The notes: a model not told the origin generated them from the sequence alone. Positions 47,898 through 58,949 are shown, counted from the stretch's first letter. The stretch: 64,000 bases of DNA from Candidatus Binatia bacterium (GCA_951813575.1 OX638375.1:1937042-2001041); one strand, 5' to 3'. Numbers and translations are program-made.

Positions 47898-48021
47898 ATG
47901 GGGTCCCGCGCGGCCGCGGCCTCCGGTCCGCCTGGCCGCTGTCCACGGGTTCTCGTGTGGCGTCTTCGTTCAGCGCCGGGGCCCTGAGAACGAGGCCCCC
48001 GGTATCCACACCGATTCGCTA

Positions 48022-48098
48022 TGGAGCGGGAAACGGGATTCGAACCCGCGACCCCGAGCTTGGAAGGCTCGTGCTCTAGCCAACTGAGCTATTCCCGC
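48022..48098 (-). tRNA. tRNA-Gly (anticodon UCC)
   Basis: Acceptor GCGGGAA/TTCCCGC, discriminator U, CCA encoded (48022-48024), anticodon arm CGAGC-CTTCCAA-GCTCG, T arm CGGG-TTCGAAT-CCCG. The 124 bases to tRNA-Thr(GGU) hold nothing I could recognise. Confidence 0.97.
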
Positions 48099-48137
48099 AA
48101 AAAAACGACTCCTGTCGCCCCGGAGTCTTTCAACTGA

Positions 48138-48223
48138 TGGTGGAGAGGGGAGGATTCGAACCTCCGAAGCCGATCGGCGGCAGATTTACAGTCTGCTCCC
48201 TTTGTCCACTCGGGAACCTCTCC
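48138..48223 (-). tRNA. tRNA-Tyr (anticodon GUA)
   Basis: Class II tRNA with a long variable arm (CCGATCGG core). Acceptor GGAGAGG/CCTCTCC, anticodon loop CTGTAAA, discriminator A and encoded CCA (48138-48140). Confidence 0.97.
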
Positions 48224-48300
48224 CTGACTCGTCCGTCGCTGTTCTCGTGCAAGTCGGAAAGCCCCGGCAAAGAGGCCTCCGCTCAATGAAATCGCTGACT

Positions 48301-48375
48301 TGGAGCTGGCGATAGGATTTGAACCTACAACCTGCTGATTACAAATCAGCTGCTCTACCGTTGAGCTACGCCAGC
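48301..48375 (-). tRNA. tRNA-Thr (anticodon UGU)
   Basis: Acceptor GCTGGCG/CGCCAGC, anticodon arm GCTGA-TTTGTAA-TCAGC, discriminator U, encoded CCA (48301-48303). First gene of the block tRNA-Thr, Tyr, Gly, Thr, tuf, an arrangement known from many proteobacteria. Confidence 0.97.
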
Positions 48376-48432
48376 GGATGCAGCCGTTGTCACCGCGTCC
48401 GAAACAAAAAGCGGATAATAAAGCCACACTTA

Positions 48433-48458
48433 CCCTGTCCCTCTTTCGCGAAACAGGG
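48433..48458. promoter_or_regulatory. Dyad in the leader of the tRNA-tuf transcript
   Basis: CCCTGT at 48433-48438 pairs with ACAGGG at 48453-48458 around an inner palindrome TTTCGCGAAA. It lies between the promoter and tRNA-Thr(UGU). No T run follows on the minus strand, so it is not an evident terminator; it could be an operator or a leader hairpin. Confidence 0.35.
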
Positions 48459-48484
48459 CAAATGTGAGCTCGCACCAAACGAGA

Positions 48485-48513
48485 TATAAAGCATTTGTCA
48501 TGGAAAATGTCAA
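48485..48513 (-). promoter_or_regulatory. Promoter for the tRNA-tuf-secE-nusG block
   Basis: On the minus strand TTGACA (48513-48508), a 17-base spacer and TTTATA (48490-48485). The -35 is perfect and partly overlaps the rlmB stop; the -10 is weaker. About 100 bases separate it from tRNA-Thr(UGU). Confidence 0.6.
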
Positions 48514-49283
48514 CGGGGCGGACTCGAAACGGCAGCCAGCCGCTGTCTCGCCAATTCGTAGGCGAAGGTGCCCCAGGCCACCCCCACGTTCAACGAACCC
48601 ACCCGGCCTTGCATGGGGATGGAGACCAGATAGTCGCAGTTGCGCCGTATCAGCGGGCGGATGCCGCGCTCTTCCCCGCCCAGCACGACCGCCAGCCTTT
48701 CCGGATAGACCGGGTCGCAGACCCTGCTTTCCGCCTGGGCATCGAGCCCCACCACCCAGTAGCCCCTTTCCCGGAGCGCCGATAGCCCGCGAAAAAGATT
48801 GGGGACTCGGTAGAGCGCCACACGGTGGGCGGCGCCCGACGAGGCCTTGATCACCGCCGCCGTCACCCCGGCGGCCCGGTCCCTGGGTATGACGACGTGG
48901 CCGACCCCCATGGCCTCGGAGGTGCGCAGGATGCCCCCGAGGTTCCGGGGGTCCAGCACTCCGTCCAGGAACAGGACGCAGTCCGGAGCCTCCGCGGCCG
49001 GCGCCGTCAGCAGCGCGTCGAAAGAGCCGTAGGCAAAGGGCGCCGCGCGGGCGGCGACTCCCTGATGCCGGCCCCCTTGGGTGAGGGCGCTCAGGGCACG
49101 GGCGTCCGTCTCGGAGACCCGGCAACGCTCCTGCCGGGCGGCCTGCTCGACCCGGCGCAGCGCGGCGCCCCGCCGGCCGCCGACCAGCAGGACTTCAATG
49201 ATGTCGCCGGGCGCGGTCCGCAGCTTCTCCAGCACCGGGTGGATGCCGTAGATCAACGCCGGTCTCCGGATTGAGGAATTCAT
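48510..49283 (-). CDS. rlmB: 23S rRNA 2'-O-ribose methyltransferase RlmB (TrmH family)
   Basis: SPOUT enzyme expected to methylate G2251 of 23S rRNA in the P loop. The 257-residue product has the N-terminal L30e-like substrate domain (LIYGIHPVLEKLRTAPGDII) and the SPOUT domain with LDGVLDPRNLGGILRTSEAM, VVLGGEERGI and IPMQGRVGSLNVGVA. The ATG at 49283 is preceded in frame by a TTG. Only 22 bases separate it from the divergent lptF. Its distinction from other TrmH-like ribose methyltransferases rests on domain layout and context. Confidence 0.92.
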   Translation of the reverse strand: MNSSIRRPALIYGIHPVLEKLRTAPGDIIEVLLVGGRRGAALRRVEQAARQERCRVSETDARALSALTQGGRHQGVAARAAPFAYGSFDALLTAPAAEAPDCVLFLDGVLDPRNLGGILRTSEAMGVGHVVIPRDRAAGVTAAVIKASSGAAHRVALYRVPNLFRGLSALRERGYWVVGLDAQAESRVCDPVYPERLAVVLGGEERGIRPLIRRNCDYLVSIPMQGRVGSLNVGVAWGTFAYELARQRLAAVSSPPR

Positions 49284-49305
49284 CAAAGACAGCTACCATT
49301 GCCGG

Positions 49306-50493
49306 GTGCATCGGACCTTGAGCGCCTATGTAGCCGGTCAGATCATCCCGCCTTTCCTGGTCGGCCTTCTCGCCTTCACTTTCGTGTTCCTCGCCGGTCG
49401 TATCGTGCGGCTCATCGAATTGGTGGTCAGCCGCGGCGCCCCCTTGGACCAGATCGCCAAACTCTTAGCGCTCATCCTGCCGACGCTGCTGGAAACGACG
49501 CTCCCCATGGCCTTCCTGCTGGGGATTCTCTACGGCTGCGGCCGCCTTTCGCGGGACAGCGAGACGCTGGCCTTCAAGGCCTGCGGCGTGGGTCCTTTCC
49601 ACTTTCTGGTTCCGGTGGCGCTGGTGGCGGTCGCGGTATCGGTGCTGACCCTCGGCTTGTCGATCTTCGTGCGGCCGGCCGCCAACCTGGCGGTCAAGAG
49701 GGAACTCTACGCCGTCGCCAAGAACCAGGCCGGATCGCTGCTCAAGGAGAACGTGTTCAACGACCTTTTCCCCAAGGTCCTGATCTATGTCGACAAGGTC
49801 GTTCCTCCAGGGAACACCTTCCAGGGTGTCTTGATCGTCGACCAGAGGGAGGAGGCCGCCGAGAATCTTATCATCGCGCGGGTGGGCCTGCTACTGTCCG
49901 ACAACGAGACCAACTCCATCGGGCTGCGCCTGTTCGACGGCAGGATACATGAGCGAAGGGATTCCGGGGCCGGATTCAGCCAGACGTCGTTCAACGTCTA
50001 CGACCTGAACCTCGAGCTCGGCCGGATCCTGTCGCCGCTCGACCGCGGGCCGCGAAGCCCGGCGGAGATGCCCCTGCAACGGCTGGGCGAGACCATCCGG
50101 TCCCAATCGGCGCAGGGGATCGGCGCCATACCGGAAAGGTTGGAACTGCACCGGAGATTCGCGCTCCCGTTCGCGCCGCTGGTCTTCGCCTTGCTGGGCA
50201 TCGCCATCGTGCTGGCGCGGAACCCGTCGGCGCGGGGCCGTTCACAGGGAGTCGCCTCGTGCGTTGCCTGGCTGTTCGCCTACTACGCCCTGCTCTCGGT
50301 CGGAACCGCCATGGGGGAGAACGGCAAGTTGCCGCCCTGGCTGGCGCTGTGGTTGCCCAACATCGTCGTCGGACTCATCTCCCTCTACCTGTTCCTCGGG
50401 ACCCTGCGCGAGTCTCCCCTGGACCTGAAGCCCCGGAGCTGGATACGGGCCCTGAGCCGAGGACGCCCGAGCCGGGAGGCCGCCGCGAAATGA
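49306..50493 (+). CDS. lptF: LPS export ABC transporter permease LptF
   Basis: With LptG and LptB it extracts LPS from the inner membrane. The 395-residue product has three N-terminal membrane helices (about 12-35, 54-80, 98-122), a periplasmic beta-jellyroll (about 130-270) and three C-terminal helices (FALPFAPLVFALLGIAIVLA onward). It starts with GTG at 49306 (HRTLSAYVAGQIIPPFLVGL) without an obvious Shine-Dalgarno sequence. Its stop overlaps the lptG start (ATGA). Confidence 0.93.
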   Translation: MHRTLSAYVAGQIIPPFLVGLLAFTFVFLAGRIVRLIELVVSRGAPLDQIAKLLALILPTLLETTLPMAFLLGILYGCGRLSRDSETLAFKACGVGPFHFLVPVALVAVAVSVLTLGLSIFVRPAANLAVKRELYAVAKNQAGSLLKENVFNDLFPKVLIYVDKVVPPGNTFQGVLIVDQREEAAENLIIARVGLLLSDNETNSIGLRLFDGRIHERRDSGAGFSQTSFNVYDLNLELGRILSPLDRGPRSPAEMPLQRLGETIRSQSAQGIGAIPERLELHRRFALPFAPLVFALLGIAIVLARNPSARGRSQGVASCVAWLFAYYALLSVGTAMGENGKLPPWLALWLPNIVVGLISLYLFLGTLRESPLDLKPRSWIRALSRGRPSREAAAK

Positions 50494-51593
50494 TCGGCTC
50501 CCCGCTGCAACCTCCCCCGGGAAGCAGCCTCGACCGCTACTTGCTGAGGCAGTTCTTCCGCGTGTTCTGCGCGACGCTGCTGGTGGTGATCCTGTTGCAC
50601 CTCGCCAGCGACGTCTTCAACCGAGTCGACAACCTGATGGGGAGCGAGGTGACGCTGTCGACAGCCGTGTGGTTCTTCATCTACCGCCTGCCGCTCATGA
50701 TCTCCCGCGTCATCGGCTTCGCCGCGCTTTTCGCCGCGTTCCTGACCCTCGGCTCACTGGCGCGGGGCAACGAGCTGGTGGCCATGGGCGCCTGCGGCAT
50801 CAGCCTCCACCGGTTCACACTGCCGTTCCTGTTGGCGTCCCTCGGCCTGAGCGCCGCTACGTTTCTGTGGAACGAGACCGCGGTACCCGTCTCCACGCGG
50901 CAGGCCAAGCACATCTACGACGTGGAGGTGCACAAGAAGACACGACAATCGGTGTTCGGCGACAAGGAGATCTGGATGCGGAGCAGCGGCGCGTTCATAC
51001 GGGCCGACGACTTCGACACGGAAGCCAACAGGCTTCATGGCCTGGTGATCTACCGGATCACTCCCGAGTTCACGATGGAAGGGTTCATCGAGACGCCGGC
51101 GGCGGCCTGGAGGGGCGGCCGCTGGGTACCCGACGGGGGCACGGAGTGGCGCTTGCTCGAGGGGGGAAGCCTCCACCGGCGGCCCCTCGGGTCAACCCTG
51201 CCGCTCGACGAACGGCCCGAGGACTTCCGCATCTTCGCTCGTTCGCCCGACGAGTTCAGCTACTTCGAGTTGCGGCGGCGAATCGCCGACCTGCGCGGCA
51301 AGGGGATCGACACGGTACGCGACAGGGTCCATCTGCACACCAAGCTGGCGGTCCCGCTGGTGACGCCCCTGATCATACTGCTGGCCGTGGCGTTCGCGGT
51401 CAAGCCCGGGAGGAAGGGCGGCCTCGCCCTCAACTTCGGCCTGACCATCGGGATAGGATTTTCCTACTGGGTGCTGCTGGGCTTCTGCGTGTCGCTCGGC
51501 AAGGCCGGGGCGATGCAGCCCTGGCTTGCCGCGTGGTTGCCCAACATTCTGACGGGGTTGTTGAGCCTGTATCTGTACACAGGCTCGGAATGA
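50490..51593 (+). CDS. lptG: LPS export ABC transporter permease LptG
   Basis: Second permease of the Lpt exporter. The 367-residue product starts MIGSPLQPPPGSSLDRYLLR and has the same layout as LptF: three helices, a periplasmic jellyroll, three helices (KLAVPLVTPLIILLAVAFAV, then FSYWVLLGFCVSLGKAGAMQ). The ATG overlaps the lptF stop by four bases; the long frame further upstream is shifted lptF. It converges on rpsI with 24 bases between the stops and no clear terminator. Confidence 0.93.
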   Translation: MIGSPLQPPPGSSLDRYLLRQFFRVFCATLLVVILLHLASDVFNRVDNLMGSEVTLSTAVWFFIYRLPLMISRVIGFAALFAAFLTLGSLARGNELVAMGACGISLHRFTLPFLLASLGLSAATFLWNETAVPVSTRQAKHIYDVEVHKKTRQSVFGDKEIWMRSSGAFIRADDFDTEANRLHGLVIYRITPEFTMEGFIETPAAAWRGGRWVPDGGTEWRLLEGGSLHRRPLGSTLPLDERPEDFRIFARSPDEFSYFELRRRIADLRGKGIDTVRDRVHLHTKLAVPLVTPLIILLAVAFAVKPGRKGGLALNFGLTIGIGFSYWVLLGFCVSLGKAGAMQPWLAAWLPNILTGLLSLYLYTGSE

Positions 51594-51617
51594 AGCGGAA
51601 GGGGTGCCGGCCGCCGA

Positions 51618-52010
51618 TCAGCGCTTGGAGAACTGCGGCCGCTTCCGTGCCTTGTGCCGGCCGTATTTCTTCCTCTCCACCGCGCGCGGGTCTCGGGTGA
51701 CGTAGCCCGCCTTCTTGAGCGGGGTGCGAAACCCTTCATCGACCTGCATCAGGGCCCGCGTGATGCCGTGCCGGATGGCGCCGGCCTGACCCGAAATTCC
51801 GCCGCCCTTGACGTTGGCGACGATGTCGAAGTCCCCCAGGGTGCGGGTCACGTGGAAGGGCTGCCGGACGACCATCCTGGCCGTTTCACGACCGAAATAG
51901 TCCTCCAGCATCCGGCGGTTGATCCGGATGTCGCCGTTGCCGCGTTTCAGATAGATTCGCGCAACCGAGGTCTTGCGCCTGCCGGTCGCGTATATGAGCT
52001 CGTCCGCCAT
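51618..52010 (-). CDS. rpsI: 30S ribosomal protein S9
   Basis: Its C-terminal tail contacts P-site tRNA. The 130-residue product has [40 protein letters not shown] and ends [16 protein letters not shown], the invariant tail. It follows rplM by 11 bases. Confidence 0.99.
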   Translation of the reverse strand: MADELIYATGRRKTSVARIYLKRGNGDIRINRRMLEDYFGRETARMVVRQPFHVTRTLGDFDIVANVKGGGISGQAGAIRHGITRALMQVDEGFRTPLKKAGYVTRDPRAVERKKYGRHKARKRPQFSKR

Positions 52011-52021
52011 GATTTCGATCT

Positions 52022-52462
52022 CTACCCGCTCATCTCGAGCGGTTCGGGCACCTGGGCCCGATGCGGATGCTCGGGGCCGCCGTAGACCTTGAGCTTGTCG
52101 AGCTGGCCGCGTCCCAGGCGATTCTTCGGCAACATGCCCTTCACCGCCAGCCGCACCACCTGCTCGGGTTTCTTCTCCCGCATCTCCGAAAGACTCGCTA
52201 CCCGAAGCCCGCCGGGATAGCCGGTATGGCGATAGTAGCGCTTGTCACTGTCTTTCGTACCGGTCAGCCTGACGCGTTTGGCATTGACGACGATGACGAA
52301 ATCGCCCGCGTCCACGTGCGGGCTGAACGCCGGCTTGTGCTTGCCGCGCAGGACCCTGGCGATCTCGGTGGCCATCCGTCCGAGGACCTTGTCCTCGGCG
52401 TCGATGATGTACCACCGGCGCTGTGCCAGGGACTCCTCTTTTGTCATCTGAACCGTTCGCAT
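52022..52462 (-). CDS. rplM: 50S ribosomal protein L13
   Basis: Early 50S assembly protein. The 146-residue product starts [20 protein letters not shown], has [20 protein letters not shown] and [20 protein letters not shown] followed by GPEHPH. It starts 14 bases after tRNA-Asp and is probably transcribed with it from the promoter at 52567-52595. Confidence 0.98.
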   Translation of the reverse strand: MRTVQMTKEESLAQRRWYIIDAEDKVLGRMATEIARVLRGKHKPAFSPHVDAGDFVIVVNAKRVRLTGTKDSDKRYYRHTGYPGGLRVASLSEMREKKPEQVVRLAVKGMLPKNRLGRGQLDKLKVYGGPEHPHRAQVPEPLEMSG

Positions 52463-52476
52463 CTCGCAATGAATTT

Positions 52477-52553
52477 TGGCGGGGCCGACGAGACTCGAAC
52501 TCGCGACCTCCGGCGTGACAGGCCGGCGTTCTAACCAGCTGAACTACGGCCCC
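52477..52553 (-). tRNA. tRNA-Asp (anticodon GUC)
   Basis: Acceptor GGGGCCG/CGGCCCC, discriminator G, encoded CCA (52477-52479), anticodon arm CCGGC-CTGTCAC-GCCGG. Its 5' end lies about 7 bases after the predicted start of transcription. Confidence 0.97.
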
Positions 52554-52566
52554 GAACCAAACGGAA

Positions 52567-52595
52567 CCTATAACGTTTATCGTCGACGATTGCAA
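52567..52595 (-). promoter_or_regulatory. Sigma-70-type promoter for tRNA-Asp-rplM-rpsI
   Basis: On the minus strand TTGCAA (52595-52590), a 17-base spacer and TATAGG (52572-52567), followed at once by tRNA-Asp. It separates this group from tRNA-Val and lon. Confidence 0.6.
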
Positions 52596-52653
52596 CCGCG
52601 GCGCACCGTCACACGCACTTCCGTCCGTGCGACACCACGCAGGGAGCAACGAA

Positions 52654-52726
52654 TGGGCGGTACAGGACTTGAACCTGTGACCCCCGGCTTGTAAGGCCGA
52701 TGCTCTCCCAACTGAGCTAACCGCCC
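52654..52726 (-). tRNA. tRNA-Val (anticodon UAC)
   Basis: Acceptor GGGCGGT/ACCGCCC, discriminator A, anticodon arm TCGGC-CTTACAA-GCCGG, T arm ACAGG-TTCAAGT-CCTGT. CCA is not encoded. It lies 25 bases after lon. Confidence 0.96.
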
Positions 52727-52751
52727 GAAGAAACTGGCGACAGGACACCCG

Positions 52752-55214
52752 TCACTGGGGCAGACTGGGTCTGGGTTCCGCGTCCTTCTTGTCGAAGCCG
52801 GCCGGCGCGTCGGCGGACGGGTCGTCGAGGTCCCGGTGCGCGAACAGCCTTTCCGGATCGCTGACCACGAGAGCCCGTTTGAGGACGTCGTCCATGTGCC
52901 CGACCAGAATCATCTCCACGCTCTTCAGGATCGCCGCCGGGATGTCGTTGATGTCCTTCTTGTTCTCCTCGGGGATGAGGACGGCCTTGATCCCGCCGCG
53001 GTGCGCGGCGAGCACCTTCTCCTTGAGGCCCCCGATGGGAAGCACGTTGCCCCGCAGCGTGATCTCGCCGGTCATCGCCACGTCGTGGAACACGGGGATC
53101 CGGGTCAGGGCCGATACCAGCGACGTCGCCATGGTGATGCCGGCCGACGGGCCGTCCTTGGGAATCGCCCCCTCGGGCACGTGGATGTGTATATCGTTCT
53201 TCTGGTAGAAGTCCTTCTCCAACCCCAGGTCCACCGCCCGCGACCGCACGTAGCTCATGGCGGCCTGGGCCGACTCCTGCATGACGTCCCCGAGCTTGCC
53301 CGTGATGGTCAACTGGCCCTTGCCCGGCATGATGGACACCTCGGTGGACAAGAGCTCGCCGCCCAGCTCGGTCCATGCCAAACCGGTGGTGGTGCCGACC
53401 CTGTGCGCTTCCTCGGCCATGCCGTACCGGAACTTGGCGGGGCCGAGATACTTCGGCAGGTTCCTGCCGCCCACGGTCGTCTTCGCCGCCTGATCGTTCT
53501 TCACCACGTCGACGGCCACCTTCCGGCAGATGGAGGCGATCTCGCGCTCCAGGTTCCGGACGCCCGCCTCCTTGGTATAGTGCCGGATCAGCCCCAGAAT
53601 GGCCTTGTCGGACAGGACGATGTTCTCGTCGTTGAGCCCGTTGGCCTCGAGCTGCTTCACCACGAGGTACTTCTTCGCGATGTTCAGCTTCTCCAGTTCC
53701 GTGTAGCCCGCGATCCGTATGATCTCCATCCGGTCCTGCAACGGCCGTGGGATGCCGTCCAGCGTATTCGCCGTGGTGATGAACATCACCTTCGAGAGAT
53801 CGTAATCGAGATCCAGGTAGTGATCGTTGAAAGCCTGGTTCTGCTCCGGGTCCAGCACCTCCAGCAGCGCCGACGACGGGTCGCCGCGAAAGTCCATGGA
53901 CATCTTGTCCACCTCGTCCATGAGGAAAACCGGATTGCTGGACCCGGCCTTCTTGAGGGACTGGATGATCTTCCCCGGCAAGGCTCCGATGTAGGTGCGC
54001 CGGTGACCGCGGATCTCCGCCTCGTCGCGCACGCCGCCGAGGGACACCCGGACGAACTCGCGTCCCGTGGCGCGGGCGATGGAGCGCCCGAGGGAGGTCT
54101 TGCCTACCCCCGGCGGTCCCACCAGGCACAGGATGGGGCCCTTGATCTTGCCGACGAGACTCTGTACCGCGAGGTACTCGAGGATCCTCTCCTTGACCTT
54201 CCCCAACCCGTAGTGGTCGTCTTCCAGCACCTTCTCGGCCTCACCGATGTCGAGCTTGTCCTCGGTGTAGTCGTACCACGGCAGACTGAGAATCCAGTCG
54301 ATGTAGTTGCGGACCACCGTCGCCTCGGCCGACATCGGCGACATCATCTTGAGCTTCTTGAGCTCCTTCTCGACCTTTTCCTTGGCCTCGGCCGAGAGCT
54401 TCTTCTGCTTGATCTTCTCCTCGATCTCCTGCATCTCGTTCTTGAACTCGTCCTTCTCCCCGAGCTCCTTCTGGATCGCCCGCATCTGCTCGTTCAGGTA
54501 GTATTCCTTCTGGGAACGCTCCATCTGCTTCTTGACGCGCGAACGAATCCGCCGCTCCACCTCGAGAATTTCGATCTCCGCCCGCATGTGCCCGAGCACC
54601 TTCTCGAGACGTTCGGTGGCGTTGATGGTTTCGAGCAGGACCTGGCGTTCCTCCAGCTTCACTCCGAGATGGCCGATGATGGTATCCGCGAGCTTGCCGG
54701 GTTCCTCGATGGAAGACACCGACATGACCATCTCCGGGGGGATCTTCTTCTTGACCTTGACGTAGTTCTCGAAGGCGCTGTGGACCTCGCGCACCACCGC
54801 GCCCACCTCGGTGCCCTGCTCCACCACGTCTTCCAGCTCCTCCACCTCCACCAGGAAGAACTCCGGATGGGTGAGGTATCGCGCGATCCTGCCTCGCCGC
54901 TTGCCCTCCACCAGGACCTTGACGGTCCCGTCCGGCAGCTTCAGCATCTGCACGACGTTGCCCAACGTGCCGATGGGATAGATGTCGTCCTCGCCGGGCT
55001 CGTTGGTCCTGGCATCCTTCTGGGACGCCAGAAAGATAGAAGTCTGGTTACGGGACGCCTCCTCCAGCGCACGAATCGACTTCTGCCGTCCCACGAACAG
55101 CGGCACGACCATGTGCGGGAAGACGATGATGTCCCGGAGCGGCAGCAACGGCGCCTGCACCGTGTTGTCGGCTCCCTCTCCGCCGTCATCCTTCTTGTCG
55201 CTGCGAAATAGCAT
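52752..55214 (-). CDS. lon: ATP-dependent protease Lon
   Basis: Cytoplasmic AAA+ serine protease that degrades damaged and regulatory proteins. The 820-residue product has the N-terminal substrate domain ([20 protein letters not shown]), a coiled-coil region (about 190-270), Walker [16 protein letters not shown], Walker [12 protein letters not shown] and the protease domain with the catalytic Ser in KDGPSAG and Lys in [15 protein letters not shown]. The C-terminal tail beyond the protease is short and acidic. It follows clpX by 12 bases in tig-clpP-clpX-lon. Confidence 0.99.
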   Translation of the reverse strand: MLFRSDKKDDGGEGADNTVQAPLLPLRDIIVFPHMVVPLFVGRQKSIRALEEASRNQTSIFLASQKDARTNEPGEDDIYPIGTLGNVVQMLKLPDGTVKVLVEGKRRGRIARYLTHPEFFLVEVEELEDVVEQGTEVGAVVREVHSAFENYVKVKKKIPPEMVMSVSSIEEPGKLADTIIGHLGVKLEERQVLLETINATERLEKVLGHMRAEIEILEVERRIRSRVKKQMERSQKEYYLNEQMRAIQKELGEKDEFKNEMQEIEEKIKQKKLSAEAKEKVEKELKKLKMMSPMSAEATVVRNYIDWILSLPWYDYTEDKLDIGEAEKVLEDDHYGLGKVKERILEYLAVQSLVGKIKGPILCLVGPPGVGKTSLGRSIARATGREFVRVSLGGVRDEAEIRGHRRTYIGALPGKIIQSLKKAGSSNPVFLMDEVDKMSMDFRGDPSSALLEVLDPEQNQAFNDHYLDLDYDLSKVMFITTANTLDGIPRPLQDRMEIIRIAGYTELEKLNIAKKYLVVKQLEANGLNDENIVLSDKAILGLIRHYTKEAGVRNLEREIASICRKVAVDVVKNDQAAKTTVGGRNLPKYLGPAKFRYGMAEEAHRVGTTTGLAWTELGGELLSTEVSIMPGKGQLTITGKLGDVMQESAQAAMSYVRSRAVDLGLEKDFYQKNDIHIHVPEGAIPKDGPSAGITMATSLVSALTRIPVFHDVAMTGEITLRGNVLPIGGLKEKVLAAHRGGIKAVLIPEENKKDINDIPAAILKSVEMILVGHMDDVLKRALVVSDPERLFAHRDLDDPSADAPAGFDKKDAEPRPSLPQ

Positions 55215-55226
55215 CGGTAACCCCTC

Positions 55227-56480
<1,254 letters not shown>

Positions 56481-56492
56481 CGAAGTTCCCCC

Positions 56493-57095
56493 TCACCCCT
56501 TTGTATTTACGTCCAGGCGGCTGGTGATCACTTCATCCACCAATCCGTACTCCAGCGCCTGCTGTCCGGTCATGAACAGGTCCCTGTCCGTGTCCCGCTC
56601 GATCCGCTTCAGCGACTGACCGGTATGCTTGACGAGAATCGCGCCCAGTTCCTCCCGCGTCCTCAGAATCTCGCGCGCCTGGATGTCGACGTCGGCCGCG
56701 GTCCCCTGGAACCCGCCCAGGGGCTGATGGATCATGATGCGCGAATGCGGCAACGCGTAGCGCTTGCCCTGCTCTCCGGCGGCGAGCAGGACGGCGCCCA
56801 TGCTGGCCGCCTGACCGAGACAGACCGTGGAGACCTGCGGGCGAATGTACTGGATGGTGTCGTAGATGGCGAGACCGGCGGTCACGGAGCCGCCCGGCGA
56901 GTTGATGTAGAAGTAGATGTCCCGCTCCGGGTCCTCCGACTCCAGGAACAGCAACTGCGCGGTGATGAGGTTGGCCACCTCGTCTACGACGGGGCTGCCC
57001 AGGAAAACGATCCGGTCCTTGAGGAGCCGGGAGTAGATATCATAGGCGCGCTCCCCTCGACCGGTCTGCTCTACGACAAAAGGAATGAAGTTCAT
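56493..57095 (-). CDS. clpP: ATP-dependent Clp protease proteolytic subunit ClpP
   Basis: Forms the double-heptamer proteolytic barrel. The 200-residue product starts [20 protein letters not shown]; the catalytic Ser is in [11 protein letters not shown], the His in [10 protein letters not shown], and the Asp in [10 protein letters not shown]. The length and motifs are standard. It lies 59 bases after tig. Confidence 0.99.
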   Translation of the reverse strand: MNFIPFVVEQTGRGERAYDIYSRLLKDRIVFLGSPVVDEVANLITAQLLFLESEDPERDIYFYINSPGGSVTAGLAIYDTIQYIRPQVSTVCLGQAASMGAVLLAAGEQGKRYALPHSRIMIHQPLGGFQGTAADVDIQAREILRTREELGAILVKHTGQSLKRIERDTDRDLFMTGQQALEYGLVDEVITSRLDVNTKG

Positions 57096-57154
57096 GTTGC
57101 CTCAACCCGAGTGGCGACGCCACCAGGAAAGTCTATCCTCTTTTGTTTGGGCCA

Positions 57155-58450
57155 TCAACCGTTTTCCGGAGGCTCCACCACCGTGACCTCCGCCTCCCGC
57201 AGCAGGAAGTCCAGCGTCTTCTCGGAAACCAGCTGGGAGCGCAGCGTCGCCCGCGCCCAATCCTGGCCGTACTGCCGGCGCACGGCCGCCGCCTGGTCCC
57301 CGCTGGCCCGCGCCACGGCCTCGACGCGGCCGTTCACCTCCTCCTCGGAAGCCGTGATCCCTTCCGCCGCGGCGATCCTTTCGATCAGCAACATCATCTT
57401 GACCCGGCGCTCCGCCTCCGGCCTGAGCTCTTCCCTGAGCTCGTCGGTGGTGGGCTCCGGAGCATCCGGGGCGGACATCTCCCGCTGGCTCGCGGCGCGC
57501 CGCGCGAGGTACGACAACTCCCGATCGACCATGGACGGAGAGACCTCGAAGTCGTGCTCCTCCATGAGACGCTCCACGATGCGATCCTTCAACTGCCGGT
57601 CCTGAAACGCCTCGATCTCGCTCCGCAGCTCCGAGCGCAGCTTCTCGCGCAGTTCTTCGAGCGTTTCGCACTCGCCGTAGTCCCGCGCGAACTCGTCGTC
57701 CAGGGCCGGCAGGACCTTGTTGCGTATCTCCTTGACCGTCACCTCGAAATCGGCCGTCTTCCCGGCCAGGCGCTCGTCACCCATCTCCGCGGGAAACTCC
57801 ACCGCGATGGTCCCGGGCGCGCCGCGCTCCATTCCCACCAGACCTCGCTCGAACTCCGGCAGGGCCTTGCCCGCGCCCACCTCCACCGGATAGCTCTCCG
57901 CCGTGCCGCCCGGAAACGCCTCGCCGTCCACCGAGCCCGAGAAGTCGATGAACACGTAGTCGCCGTCCTCCACCCGGTCACGCCCCTCCACCGGCTCCAG
58001 TTGCGCGTTCCGGTCCTGGAGCTCCTTCAGGGCGCGCTCCAGATCCTCGTCCTCCACGTCGGCGCGCACGCGCTCGACGGGCACCGCGTGATACTTCTTG
58101 AGCTCGATGTCGGGCTTCACCTCGATGACGGCGGTGAACGCGAACGGCAACCCCTCGTCCAGCTCACCGGTCTCGAGCCGCGGCTCGGACACCGGCTCGA
58201 GCCCTTGTTCCTTCACGGCGCCGGCGAGCGACTCCTCCACCAGCTCGGACAGGGCCTGCGCCTGGATCTCGGTGCCGTAGAGGCCGCGCAATATGTGCTG
58301 CGGGATCTTGCCCGCGCGAAAACCGTGCACCTTCGCCTGCCGTCCCACCTGCCGGTAGATGCGGGCGAACGCCTTGCCGACCCGGTCGGCCGGCACCTCC
58401 AGCCGAAGCTTCCTCTGCGTCGGCGTCAACACTTCGACTTCACACTTCAT
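57155..58450 (-). CDS. tig: Trigger factor (ribosome-bound chaperone, peptidyl-prolyl isomerase)
   Basis: First chaperone to meet nascent chains, docking on L23. The 431-residue product starts MKCEVEVLTPTQRKLRLEVP; the ribosome-binding signature is GFRAGKIPQHIL, the FKBP-type domain spans about 150-245 (GDYVFIDFSGSVDGEAFPGG), and the helical C-terminal arms follow. The ATG at 58450 fits the family; the longer frame reads through tRNA-Leu. A possible -10 (TACAAT, minus strand at 58480-58475) has no clear -35. Confidence 0.97.
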   Translation of the reverse strand: MKCEVEVLTPTQRKLRLEVPADRVGKAFARIYRQVGRQAKVHGFRAGKIPQHILRGLYGTEIQAQALSELVEESLAGAVKEQGLEPVSEPRLETGELDEGLPFAFTAVIEVKPDIELKKYHAVPVERVRADVEDEDLERALKELQDRNAQLEPVEGRDRVEDGDYVFIDFSGSVDGEAFPGGTAESYPVEVGAGKALPEFERGLVGMERGAPGTIAVEFPAEMGDERLAGKTADFEVTVKEIRNKVLPALDDEFARDYGECETLEELREKLRSELRSEIEAFQDRQLKDRIVERLMEEHDFEVSPSMVDRELSYLARRAASQREMSAPDAPEPTTDELREELRPEAERRVKMMLLIERIAAAEGITASEEEVNGRVEAVARASGDQAAAVRRQYGQDWARATLRSQLVSEKTLDFLLREAEVTVVEPPENG

Positions 58451-58573
58451 GCCTGTCCTGCCCCTTGTCGCTCCATTGTATTTCCAATCCCGCGCGGACG
58501 GGTCGCACCGGTTCCCGGATCCATGTTTCCGATGGAGGGCGAGCCCGCGGTGATTTCGATGGCGTTTCCGTGA

Positions 58574-58656
58574 TGGTGCGAGAGGGGGGACTCGAACCCC
58601 CACGGTTGCCCGCTAGATCCTAAGTCTAGTGCGTCTACCAGTTCCGCCACTCTCGC
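58574..58656 (-). tRNA. tRNA-Leu (anticodon UAG)
   Basis: Class II tRNA: acceptor GCGAGAG/CTCTCGC, anticodon arm CTAGA-CTTAGGA-TCTAG, variable arm CGGGCAACCGT, discriminator A, encoded CCA (58574-58576). Confidence 0.96.
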
Positions 58657-58695
58657 GTGCCGGTGGCCTGCCAGGGAGCACCGACCACGACTGTG

Positions 58696-58724
58696 CTGTA
58701 GCAACCCCGCGAACCGCAAGTCAA
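58696..58724 (-). promoter_or_regulatory. Possible promoter for tRNA-Leu
   Basis: On the minus strand TTGACT (58724-58719), a 17-base spacer and CTACAG (58701-58696), or TACAGC with an 18-base spacer. The -35 is good, the -10 weak. It lies in the 127-base gap between tRNA-Lys and tRNA-Leu. Confidence 0.4.
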
Positions 58725-58785
58725 GATAACTCCCGTCCGCGGGATACCGCCGGGATCTCGTGAGCCTTGTCGAGGAGGGGGGGAG

Positions 58786-58858
<73 letters not shown>

Positions 58859-58871
58859 GTACACGCTTGAT

Positions 58872-58949
58872 TGGGGTGAGTGAAGGGACTTGAACCCTCA
58901 ACCCCTGGAGCCACAGTCCAGTGCTCTAACCAATTGAGCTACACTCACC
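58872..58949 (-). tRNA. tRNA-His (anticodon GUG)
   Basis: Acceptor GTGAGTG/CACTCAC with the extra 5' G (58949) opposite C73, as required for histidyl-tRNA synthetase. Anticodon arm CTGGA-CTGTGGC-TCCAG; CCA is encoded (58872-58874). Confidence 0.96.

Noticed and set aside
47898..48021. Possible extra tRNA or small RNA between tRNA-Thr(GGU) and tRNA-Gly
   Set aside because: No cloverleaf or conserved T-loop sequence could be traced; it appears to be a spacer.
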